Shown piece by piece: positions 35,928 to 48,300 of a stretch of DNA of 64,000 nucleotides. The position numbers and the translations under genes are program-made. Source of the DNA: Urechis unicinctus (lineage: Eukaryota; Annelida; Polychaeta; Xenopneusta; Urechidae); NCBI GenBank assembly GCA_034190875.2, contig CM067349.1, forward strand, positions 28,430,397 through 28,494,396, given 5' to 3'. Each line of letters starts with the position of its first letter. Positions within the stretch are counted from its first letter, which is position 1. The notes beneath the pieces are model-generated. The model saw nothing but the letters and a program-made list of their open reading frames with translations, was not told where the DNA came from and did no database searches.

Positions 35928-37792
35928 CTTTCAATTTTGCCTGACGCACTTTGCGTTCTTTGACGAATTTTCACTCTTTGCCCTTCAACCTAGCTCCAAG
36001 TCTCCTTCTTACTTGGAATATCTTCAGGTAAGAGTCTAGAGCCATTCATTATGAGAGTGAATTCAGATGAAAACAATTTCAGTTGCTCTCTTTGGAAAAA
36101 AACAATATAAAAATAAAAGAAATTGTACATTTGACATGAACATTTATGAATAATTATTGAATCTATATTTTACATAGCTCAGGCATGTGAGACAAATAGA
36201 AAAACGACTGACGTCGCGAAGTTTATTCGCCGTGACCTTACCAAGCATATCGAGAACAATTCGCACAACCATTGTGTTGCCTCTTCAATACGTCGTGTGA
36301 GGTTGAGAAGACATCGTTTCTTTGAGTGGGGTTGACTCTAGAGTACTTGAGTATGCACCTCATTTTAGTAAAAAAGCACCCGGTAATGGACCTCCTGTTG
36401 GCAATGAAACAGCTGGTGATGCACCTTTAGTCGACGGCAGAGTTTACACACTTTTACAAGGCATAGCGACAATATGGGTTGGCTTCAAAATATGCTTACA
36501 TTGGTCAAGACATCTTCGCAAAATTAATTGCGATGAGAGGAAGCTTAAAATGAAAAAAAGTATTTTGCAATGAAACCGGCAGCGGAACAAACACAGATTG
36601 TTTCACTAGACCATGAATTCGTTATCATCAATAAATTTATTTCAATAAATTAAAAAAATCCCATTCTATCTCGCTAACGAGACCTCATTTTGGTGCTTAT
36701 TTATATCTCTCTTGTCTGGTAGGGAAAACACCCCTCGTCTGGGTGCGAGGTTGTTGCTCCTGGAGGCCAGGCCAGGCCTCTTCCTTTTATTTCCCTAGAA
36801 GCGAATGAGCTCAATTGGCAATCAAAACGTATATTATTGATACTGTATTGTCACAGAAATTTTATTCTTTATATTTTCAATTTTAGATGTTTAGAGTCGG
36901 TAAAACATGTGCTAATGGAAGGCAATTGTGTAGATGTTATAATATTTGTATTATTGTTAGGCCTTTGCATTATTTGTAATATTTATTACCATTAATGATA
37001 CAAAGTGTTCATCAAACCACATAGTAAGTGCGCCCTGAGTTTAATAACAATAGAGTTAATATACTACGGTATTTGATAATTTTTACATAATATTCAAAGT
37101 AAGGATATCATTTTGTTTGCAGTTGCAGCTGATATATGATGAAGTAGGTAATTTGTATTCATTCCACTTTAGATGCTGTTGTAAAATTCCACAAGCGTTA
37201 TAGAATGTAGAAGATTTAACCAGTCACACGATAGACACCTTGAACGCACCACCCAATACCCAGTCTTTGGAAATCCTGTTCTGTATACTGTATTGTTTCC
37301 ACGAAATGTTCTTCTCCTCATTTTAAGGCCACCCTTAAACCCTTAAGGTTTTTCTTTTACTTATGCAGTAGTTGCAGATTTTTAAGCTTTAGGAAGTTTC
37401 TGTATTTGACTGTAAATAATTCATTATTGTTAGAATAAATGGCAATTTACCAATTATATTGTCTTGTTGTACCAGCATCAACATATATTACTAACAGTAA
37501 TAAGATGAAAAAAGTAATAGTAAAATACGGTTTTATGCTATTGTCACGCACCCATGGGTTATTACTAGAAGCTGAATTTGGCCACTGAGATTGAACACGT
37601 TTGATGATCTCATGTAACCAGTTTCACCAGGATTATTAATCAGTTTACTCTGTAAAATATGCTGTTGTAGTAAATCTGCCAGACTCAAGCAGTGGCGCCA
37701 GTAATAACATTGGATGTGTTCCAATCGATCAACTGTTGTCAGTAATAAAGCACTGTACACTTAAGTTCAATGACAAATAATTTACACAATGC
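35928..37792. other. Mostly non-coding flank
   Basis: Just right of the element is CTTTCAATTTTGCCTGA and TTTGCGTTCTTT, resembling the sequence just left of it (32150-32200), a degenerate local repeat. A frame at 36322-36573 has no family features. AT-rich beyond 36600. Confidence 0.4.
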
Positions 37793-37946
37793 ATTCCACA
37801 ATTCAAATCAGATACCTTGAACGAGTTATTTGGTTTCATCACATGTTTTGATGGTAATGAATAATTTGCACCTATAATCACGAATGATGTATACAGCTGA
37901 CATGGACTACCATTACGATTGCAGTCGTGGTGGCATCATCGAACAT
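37793..37946 (+). repeat. Interspersed repeat, partner of 16057-16212
   Basis: See the shared blocks listed at 16057. This copy carries extra bases in the second half. Confidence 0.75.
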
Positions 37947-38699
37947 ATCGAGTGAGATCAAATCATAGCATAGTATAGTATAGTATGCAGGTATGTATCC
38001 TCCGTGATTGAGGGCGTTTCGCAGTTCGAGGTCCATCGCGCGGGGCCCCGGAACTCTGATGCTGATGCTGCTTGGCGCATCAGACAACTTGTTCATTTCC
38101 TTTCGATCAGTAACTCGATTTGCGATTGGCAAGAATTTGGCTTGGTACAGAATATTTTATGCACTATGCTGGGTTCTGGGTGTGGTGTTCTTGTGCACAA
38201 CGTAAAAGTATGTCGATTATTCAAGAGAATCTGTGCAAGGCGACATACGCGAGTAGCCCAACAGACCAACGTCAGGTTTTATTACCTTGTTGGTCTAACA
38301 GAACAACCACCTATCTTGTTGTCGATTCAGACACATGCTGATAGAACACACCACTTTTTTCACAAAATATGCGTGTTCGGTTGAGTTTCAGGCGATCAGT
38401 GTCGAAAGAGATAATTTAGTTTTAAGATTATGTTTCATATTCCTATCGCCAGCCGAAAAATATATTTGCGATAACTTGCCAAGTTTACCAGATATATTCC
38501 CTTTCCAAATACAAACGTGGAGGACGGTATTCCAGACAGCCCCAGAAACTTCCGATGTAAATATGGCGGTGAGAATATAGGCAAAAACTAGAGCTGATCG
38601 TTCCTGTCGCTTTTTCCCAAAGTTTTCGTTGTTTTCTTCGTTATTCGGTGTGGTATTTGTGCGACGGTGATTATTTGTAGCCATTTCTACATGTTAGAC
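37947..38699. other. Unassigned
   Basis: Holds (TAGTA)n at 37974. Opposing open frames at 38004-38384 (plus) and 37878-38132 (minus) have no recognised family. Confidence 0.35.
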
Positions 38700-38930
38700 A
38701 AGGTCATTTTAGCTTTTAGCTTCGTGCCACAAATAGTCTCTGCGAACCCGCGTCTTGCGAGCTGCCTCGCCTATGTTCCAGTTGGTGAAAGCTTCCGCCG
38801 GTCAGTTACCGCCGCCTCGCCGCCATGTTGGCAAGTCGGGACCAGATATTACCGCTTGTTGAGATTTAGGCCGAGATGATCATTCACAGGAGATTTAAGT
38901 TGTTGAAACTCGCCCAAAGTTCAGGTAAAT
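38700..38930 (+). promoter_or_regulatory. Possible CG-rich promoter with a YY1-like site
   Basis: CGCCGCCATGTTGGC at about 38817-38831 resembles a YY1 site, in a locally CG-rich stretch, followed by a possible donor (TTCAG|GTAAAT) near 38923. It would fire rightwards, away from and against the vWA gene. No coding exon is attached. Confidence 0.25.
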
Positions 38931-39364
38931 GTTTGATAAAAAAATGACCCTTGTAGCATTGCACTGGAAGAGACTTTTATTGATTCTATTTTATCTAGGC
39001 CTCTGCTCATTGTAAGCTATAGCCATCGTCTCCTTAAAAAATTAGAACTGAAAAATAGTACCGGAATGGCGTTAATGTCGCATTCGATCAAATATAACCG
39101 AAACTCTGGAATAATATATAAAATGACATTCATATTTATCAACTATTATGCATTAAGTATAACCCGCAGAAGTAGGAGCTTTGGGGGAATGTAGACATAT
39201 CCAATTACATAAAAATTAGTAAAATATATTCAGTTGCATTAAACAGCATTTCGCAAAAGCGCATGGGCTAGACCCAGTGAGAATTAAGCACTGTGATACC
39301 CCATCACAAATTCATAAGATTTGTGAATTGATTTAATAAGAAGTCATATGGCTCTGTTGTAAGC
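38931..39364. other. 3-prime region of the vWA/EGF gene
   Basis: TTTATT at 38976-38981 would read AATAAA on the minus strand, about 385 bp past the stop, a plausible poly(A) signal. Confidence 0.4.
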
Positions 39365-42300
39365 CTATTGACAAATTTGGTCCAGAATGTTAGTGGCGGC
39401 TTGGCTTACACTAGCGGCTGTTGGAATAGCCTGGACATACGATAGGTCTCCATCTGTGGCTATTTGTAAAACTTCCTTCATGTCAACGACTTCGCCTACA
39501 GTTGCCACGAATATCTCAGCACCGCCATAATTCGGAGGGCGGGGTGTTTTCAGATCAGTGGCCATGCGCATGGTTTGAGAAGGATTAATATTACTCCCAC
39601 CGTCGGTGGCTATAATAACCACGTTATCAACGGAAGGTCGATCTCCAGCGTCTCGGGTCAAGACTTGAGTACGCGCGAGACGAAGTGCTTCCGGTGTGTT
39701 AGTTTTCCCGCCTTGTCTCATACATGACAATGCCGTCAACATATCCTGTTTATCTGTGTATTCATCGAGGCGAAAGACGACTTGAACATCCGTGTTGAAA
39801 TCGATGAAGGCCACTCTAACTTCCCGGCGCGTTTCTAATCCCATCACCACTAACCTAAAGAACTCCAAACCGATGTTACATACGTTCTCAATACTTCCTG
39901 ATGAATCCAGGATCAGCACGAGGTCAGCAGACCGGCGGCACACTGTAAAACACAATCATTCATGAATCCATGATACATACAACTTTACCCGAGCGCGATC
40001 AGATAATAAGAATTAACTGGCATAGTCATTTAAACGAGTATTTCACCTTTGGACACACCCGCGATGCATCGCATTTGCGATTTCAAATAATAAAAACTTA
40101 AGGCCTTGTTGATGTTACAACTGCTTTCTTTTCCTAAAGGCCAATTGACCATTAGACGCGACGCTGTTGGCATAAAGCGATTTTAACTACCTTTTGAAAG
40201 GTTAGCTAATTCTGTATCCTCATGGATTTCAAAACGACTTTTGATTTCGCTGCCATGGCGCTCACAGAGGATGCTTATTGCATGGAGCGGCGGTTTATTG
40301 ACAACATGATAGCAGGTAAATGAACGCAATACATTATGATATGCAGCACATTATGATGCAGACAGGGGTCGGTTTCACGGTGCCTATCTTCAAAAATCTT
40401 TAAAATTCTGTTTGTAAAAAAAACAACTTCATCAACCGATTTCCTACCATGTTTAGTAATGATATCGCAAAACTCGAGTCTAATCGAGTTTGACCTGGAT
40501 ATATGAAATAAACTTCGGTTTAAAAATGGATCAGGGAGATTGGTAAAATATGATAATTAATGTGTTGCGTGCATAACTCACGTCGCTCACAGCGGGGTCC
40601 GGTATAGAACCGCGTGCAGCCCGTACAGGTGAACGAATGATAGCCATCTACACAGGTGCCCCCGTTACGGCACCTGACACAATCATCTTCGTCTGCAGAA
40701 CACACAATCAATCACGCAGTTAATCAATGGTTATTATTTGTATAATTTAAACAGAAATGATTGATATTATTAACATTTGTAGTTTGGTGGGATGTGTAGG
40801 AGTTGTGTAGGGAGATCGTGGAGCGTTCGGTCCCCGGTGTGGGGGGTGGGGGGGCACTTGGCCTTATTCTGGATAGGGGTGTGCCGCGGGACCTCGGAAA
40901 CCCGTACCCGTCGTACAAAGTCAAAATGGCCAAAAGCATACCCCGTCGTACAAGGTATTATGTAAATGTATAACCCGTCGTACAGATTGGAGCTGAAAAA
41001 CAAGTATGAGGCCCAAAAACCCGTCGTACAAGTCGAGAGGCCGAAAAAACATACCCCGTCGCTCGGCACATATATACTACCTCTATACACTTAAGTGCCC
41101 CCCCCCCCCCCCCCCGGGGTTCGGTCATTCCCAGGTTACTTACCGTTACAACTGGCGCTCACGGCCTGTGGGATCATGCTGCTCATCTGACTGGACGAGG
41201 TCACGTGTATAACATTCTCGCTTGTCGGGTTTGACGCGATATTAGTCATCTCATTGAGGTTAACACTTCTGCCAACGGACAAAGTCGTGATCCGAATGTC
41301 TCGGATCTTTAACTGGATTGCCGACTTCACACTCGCCGGCATTCTTTCAATGAACTCGCCGGCACTGTAGAGAATCAATTGGTCGCGTGCACCTTGCCTG
41401 TCTCCGCATCTGGCTGTGAAGAGCTCCTGGCGCGCGGTATTGAGAGCGTTACTGATGTTCGGGCTGTTGCCACAGTACTTCTGACCGAGGATGGCAATAG
41501 CTACATCCGTGAAGTCACTAAACTCGTTGAAGCAGAAGGCAACTCGAGCTGTGTCCGAAAACGTCACTAGTCCCACTCGGGTTTTTTGGTCCGATATCTG
41601 GTGTTGACTGATGATCTGTACTATCATATTCTTAATGTCATCGAACTTATTGTGGTGAATTCTCGAGGAGCAGTCGAGGACGACACCGAGGTCCATTGTA
41701 CCTGAACATGCTGCAACCCAAGTAGAAAATCCAATACTATTGAAAGTCAAACTATTTCTGAACCACACATCCATTTCGACGCCTCGGCTATAACTGGTCT
41801 CTTCCGCTTCCGGGTGATTTTAAGAACCGAAGACGATGTCGTGACATTTGACGATGAGCCAAACTTTGCGTATGGTACAACAACAGAAGCCGATAGAACT
41901 TATCAACCATGGTCAAACTCAGAGATCTCTGCATCGACTTATGATCCCAAATAAAGAATGTATTCGCTTTACTCTCGGTGTGAGCGCCACTTGGGGGTGG
42001 GGGGGGGGGGGGGGGTGGTGGTGGAGAGGCGTAAAAGCTAAAGGAAGGCGGGTGCAGTATATGCAGTTAATTGTCTTAAAGAGACTTAGTCCGATGTCGG
42101 GCACTCAGGGATAATTCTGTTTGTACATTAATACGTTAATCGCTGACATAAATAATTCGGTTTTTTAATTTGTGCCGCAAATTTTACTTGATCGAAAATC
42201 ATGCTGATAGATTTTTACATTATGACACGATACTGGAAATATTCATGATGTACAGTAGAAATTTAGTCGTATCGTTCCATCGATAACTGTGCCTCCCTAA

Positions 42301-45300
42301 AACCATGAACCACACGAATGTTAGCTGTAAATCATTACGCGCTCTATAACTACCTATCTATCGATGTGTATACTTCCGCTTAGGTTACAAAATGTAGATT
42401 CCATCAAACATTCACTTATTAAAGTTATAGGCATCATTGCGCAAAACATTAAACCGATAAGCAGGGTGCTTATTTCCGACAACATAAATGGCGACAGCCG
42501 AAGTTCGGATCTATTTTCTGAGTCCGCAGCGCCGCGTAGCAACTGAAAGTCTGAAAACTTTAAACTTTTGGTTTCCAATGTGCGGTTGCCAAGCAGCTAG
42601 CTAGGCAAAATTGTTACAAATATGGGGCTGACAAGTCTCTTTAAGCGGCCTTCAAATGAACCGGTACCATGCCGTGTTCAAGCGTCCATGCTAGGACGAT
42701 GCCCATAGACTAGCGGAGGACATCGCTGATTAAGCCTGACAGATGGATTAAGCCATAACAATATTAGATCATGATAACAATTTAATTGCTTAGCCGTGGC
42801 TATGCTTGTTAGTATCTTCATCTAACACTGATAGAGACGGAATGGTGGAAGACTATTCAACGTTACACCAGCACCAAACATCGGAAAGAGCACTTGGTCT
42901 TTTGAACACTCTTAACTATAGATCCAATGACAACCTACATGATAGAATCGAGCATTGTTTCTCACCTCTGTCGCAGGTGCGGCCGGAATAATCGTCCATA
43001 CAGATGCACTCGTAACCCCCAATGAGGTCCCGGCAGGAACCCCCGTTCTCGCATGGGTTTGGGTCACATTGGTCCACAACTGTTCACATGGAGAGCGGGT
43101 TGGTATCGATTTATCCGAGGCAAATACTGTCCATAGTTGACATCGTTTATAGGAAAGAGAAGGAGAACTACATACCATTACACATGGCATCACATACGTC
43201 GCCTGTTTTGGTCATCAGATCACCGAACGAGTCCACCTTAAAGATATTGCTGTCACGTGACGCCATTGGGCGTATCTCCATGTCCCGCCTCGTCCCCCTG
43301 GTGACAGCCACCACCAGCGTCTCAATGCCGGCCAGTCGGTTTCTCTCAGACTCCCTCCATGTTTCGTTATAGTCATTCAACCCACCGTCGGTTACGATGA
43401 TGTGAACATGAGGACGGTCTTCTCGGCCTCCTGGTGAATAAACACGGCCATATAGTATATTTGCAGGGCACTGATTCAGCGAATACCAGCATTTTCATCT
43501 ACATGACACGAATTCAGTATATTTGCAATTATCGCACAGAATCGGAATCTTGTTAGCTGTAACGGCCATACTTGGTTGAGATTCGATTGGTAACAAATTT
43601 AAAAAGTCGATTTCCGGTGTCCGCACGTAGTTTGTTTCACATACCGTTGACGGTTGAGAACATTGTGCGGACGTACGCTATAGCCGAAGCGGTTCCAGTG
43701 GTCTCTCCAAGATACTCTGACAGCGTCATAGCGTCCAATATGTCGGGCAAGTTATCCAGTTCATTCAGGTGGAATATGCGCTAAACACAAGGATTGCATA
43801 ATCTTTGACGTGGGCGAGGTGATAGACTCATTATTCAACTTGTTGGAGAATATTTTTTTTAAGTTTCCATTTCAATGTTTGCTGTGGTTGGGGGAGGTTG
43901 CCCTTTTTCATGACGTTTATCACAATTGTCCATAAGTTTATCGGGCGATGAGACTTCAGCAAAGAGCTTATAGCTACGCTAATAGAGTTCCCTCCGACTA
44001 GCCGTGCGGTGATCGTAAAAATGAGTGAAACACACGCCCGTCAGCAGATGACGCTACCATTAAATCAACACTTGTACTGTTGATCCAATGTCTTCGGGCT
44101 CGACGCCTGTAAAAGTCTTCCGATTAGTCGAGGCGACCTCGCCCCGACGAAATCAGATGATTTCATGTGGATTAAATAGACGCCATCACAAAGCACCAAC
44201 TCTGATCACAGGGCATTTAATTAAAAATCATCAAAATGGATTGTGACCGATTCCCTACTACTTTTGGAAATGATATCCGTAAAATCGAGTGTAATCTGTG
44301 ACTTAAGTTTTGACGGGACGTGAATTTTAACAAAACATGGCGTGTGGCAGTCTCTACAAGTCACTTGAAGCTTTGGCGATCATACCCAAACAACAATTGA
44401 ACTGCGCATGCGTAGCAATTTGACCCGGGCTCTTTTCATTTGCATATTTTGGTAAACAATATTTGGAGGTTGTTTTCAAAGCGCCGATATCAATAAATTA
44501 TCGACGATTTGGTGTTCCTAATACTAAAAATATATTACGATCGTCATTTTGGTAACTAGACAATAAATGAAAACAAAGCTTTTCATTTGTTCCATTGTAA
44601 GGGGAGGTAAGTATTATGTTCAATTGCACACCGACATGAAGTGGTAATATAGTACCAATACGTTTGTTTTAATTTGAGCCATTAAGGTCTATGTCGTACA
44701 TCACTATGACATATTTATGAAAAGACAATAAAACACTTAAACTGCCGCGTCAAAGCTTACAAACATATGTTTTTTTGGTGTTGTTCCATTGTTTAATAAT
44801 GCTGACATGCAGGTGCAGACTATGCAAGCAGTTAACTCACATGGTAGTTGTCGCTGAACGTGAGCAGACCAACCTTCCCTCCCTCCATGCCATTACCAAG
44901 AGGAAGACACTGGGCCACGGACTTGACAAAGTCAACCATTTGTACGAACCGTTCTCTGTGTATGCTGCCAGAAGCATCCAACGAAAAGATTACGTCACCT
45001 GGTTTTCTGCAGGCTAGTCACAAAAGCATACACAGGTGCAATCAGTAGTTAATCGTTGTAGGCAAATTCGCACTGATAATTATTATCATGTGAATACGCG
45101 TCGAGCTTTTGGATAAGTAGAGCCTGATGAACCATCGAAAAGCTGTAAGAACAGTTAACCATATTTTCATCAAGGCAATGATTCCACGTTCACCCACCGT
45201 AGGTACAGTTGGGACCACCATAGGGTACGGGGCATTGGCATAAATAGAAATCTGTCTTGTCCAAACAATTGCCGCCATTCCTACAAACGTTATCCTTGCA

Positions 45301-48300
45301 GTCGTCTTCATCTGAGAAACCAGAGTCGAGATCCGATATATTTCAAAAAGTGGTTGCATTGTATAAGATTTTGATACAAAAAGCGAATACTACTAAAAGC
45401 TAATTTGATAGAGTGATGATGACCTTGTTATAATGACAAGAAGAAATGCTCATACCGTTACAAGCAATGGATTTAAGGCGTCCCACTAGCGTTGGTAAAG
45501 CATCAAAGTTAATCAGATTAAGGACGTGCTTATCATAAGGATGACTGGTGATTGCCTTCATCTCAAAGCTGTCCACCCAGGAACCCACACCCACCGCAAA
45601 TATCTCCATGACCGGACGGGCTTTCCTGGCCGCCCTAAAATACAGGTGATTGGCTAATCAATAACGAGTTAATAGTAAGTAGATGTATAATCGACGAGGT
45701 AAGAAGTCCACCATGAGAATAGTGCTTGGGGGTCCGATGATGACTTTGTGACTAACATAATTGTGATGCTCTTGTTGTTGGAGCCTCCGTCGGTGATGAT
45801 GACGGCGAAGTTTGGTACACTTCGGCGGTCGACAGAGCTGCTAAATACTTGCTGGGCGCACAGCTCGATTGCGGATGACGTGTTGGTGACGCCAGACAAG
45901 TAGGGCATAGTTCTCATCTTGTTTCTGTCAGTGAACAGATAGGTTGATGAACTCAACTAATGACAGTAGCAGCGTATCATTACTCTTGCATACGACGTAG
46001 TCATACAGTATTAATATAATGATATTAGTGATAATATCGTCGTCGTCGTCACGACGTGTAACCGATACGTCGTCGTACCAGAGTTTTAATGCATGACCTC
46101 CACTGACCTGCACGCTGTCTCGTCACCAAGCTGACAATACAAATAAGCGCTGCCAGAGAAGTACACCACAGCCACGCGGGTGCGCCCATTTGCCATCTTG
46201 CCGAGGAAGTCGTCGACGAACTGCTTAACGCTATCGTAGTTATCCTGACCAATAGAACCAGACGAATCGACGATGACGCACACATCAGCTTCGGACCGGC
46301 AACCTTTTGATAGCAGGGACAAGATGAGAGAGATGGGGTTTATGTGAAGAGACTAATAATCACTGGAGCCAAAACGGAGAAAATTGTAGTGAAAAAATGC
46401 TAGCATTGAAAGAGGTAGTCCACGAGGGTGCTTGGTAAGAGGCGGTGGTAGGCTATGTAAACAGGGGTGATTGAGAGCCTATGGTGGTCAGGTCGACAGG
46501 GGTAATAGAAGTAGATTGGTCAGGTACACAGGGATGATAGATGTGGATGGTGGTCACCTAGACAGGGATGATAGAGGTTGATGGTGGTCACCTAGACAGG
46601 GATGATAGAGGTTGATGGTGGTCACCTAGACAGGGATGATAGAGGTGGATGGTGGTCACCTAGACAGGGATGATAGAGGTGGATGGTGGTCAGGTAGACA
46701 GGGATGATAGAGGTTGATGGTGGTCAGGTAGACAGGGATGATAGAGGTTGATGGTGGTCAGGTAGACAGGGGCATTGGAGGTGGATGGTGGTCAGGTAGA
46801 CAGGGATGATAGAGGTGGATGGTGGTCACCTAGACAGGGATGATAGAGGTGGATGGTGGTCACCTAGACAGGGATGATAGAGGTGGATGGTGATCACCTA
46901 GAAAGGGGCATTAGAGGTGGATGGTGGTCAGGTAGACAGGGATGATAGAGGTTGATGGTGGTCACCTAGACAGGGATGATAGCGGTGGATGGTGGTCACC
47001 TAGACAGGGGCATTAGAGGTGGATGGTGGTCAGGTAGACAGGGATGATAGAGGTTGATGGTGGTCAGGTAGACAGGGATGATAGAGGTGGATGGTGGTCA
47101 CCTAGACAGGGATGATAGAGGTTGATGGTGGTCAGGTAGACAGGGATGATAGAGGTGGATGGTGGTCAGGTAGACAGGGGCATTAAAGGTGGATGGTGGT
47201 CAGGTAGACAGGGATGATAGAGGTTGATGGTGGTCACCTAGACAGGGATGATAGAGGTGGATGGTGGTCAGGTGGACAGGGGCATTAGAGGTGGATGGTG
47301 GTCAGGTAGACAGGGATGATAGAGGTTGATGGTGGTCAGGAAGACAGGGATGATAGATGTGGATTATGGTCAGGTAGACAGGGGTAATAGAGGTAGATGG
47401 TAGTCGATGGACAGGAATGATAGAGAAGAATGGTAATCAGGTAGACAGGGATGATAGATGTGGATGGTGGTGAGGTACACAGGTTTGATAGATGTGGATG
47501 GTAGTCAGGTAGTCAGGTAAACAGGGATGACTGGAGTGGATTGTGGTCAGGTAGACAGGAGTGATTGAAAGCCGGTGTGATAACAGTTGGATGTATCCTT
47601 AAGTTTGCGTTAAATATTGACCTACAAACCTGCTTTACAAATTTGCTGCGAGATTTCTGACACCTTGTTAATGAGTTCGCTGTAATGGGGAATAACGAAG
47701 TAATTTCTATTTTCCTGCTTCGGGTCAGACGACAGGTCACGGAGAAGTCCCTTGTCGACATCATCCGTGATTCCGGCGACGTACACATCCACAAACTGCT
47801 CATGCAGTAGTTCAGCCTCGCGAATGGCTTGAGTACGCGCTGTCCCGATAGGCTGGGTAGCGTTCCCGACCGTGAGGAGAAATAAGACATTGTTAGCCTC
47901 GTTGCGGTGACGACCCGAACCAAAGCATTCCATTCTGGCGGCCTCCAGTCCAGCCGCCGTGAATCTCCGACCTCCGGGGTAAGACATCCTCTGAATACAT
48001 GACTTCGCTTGGGCTTGATTACCACTACAGCTGGAGGAGTAATCGCCATAACAATTATCAGCACACTGTGCCTCACTTTGAAGGAGCCCTATCTTGGTTA
48101 TATCAAATAATCTTCCTATATTACATTGGGCTTTAAAGTCAGCAATATAATTCAATTTATAATTGTTATTATTATTATTATTGAAAAGTTTTCATAGGGG
48201 CAGAAATGGCGATAAATGGAGGATAATTAGATGGCACGTTTACACCAGGCATTGATATCCCGCTGGGTGTACTCACTGAGTCAGGTTGAACACTACATTA

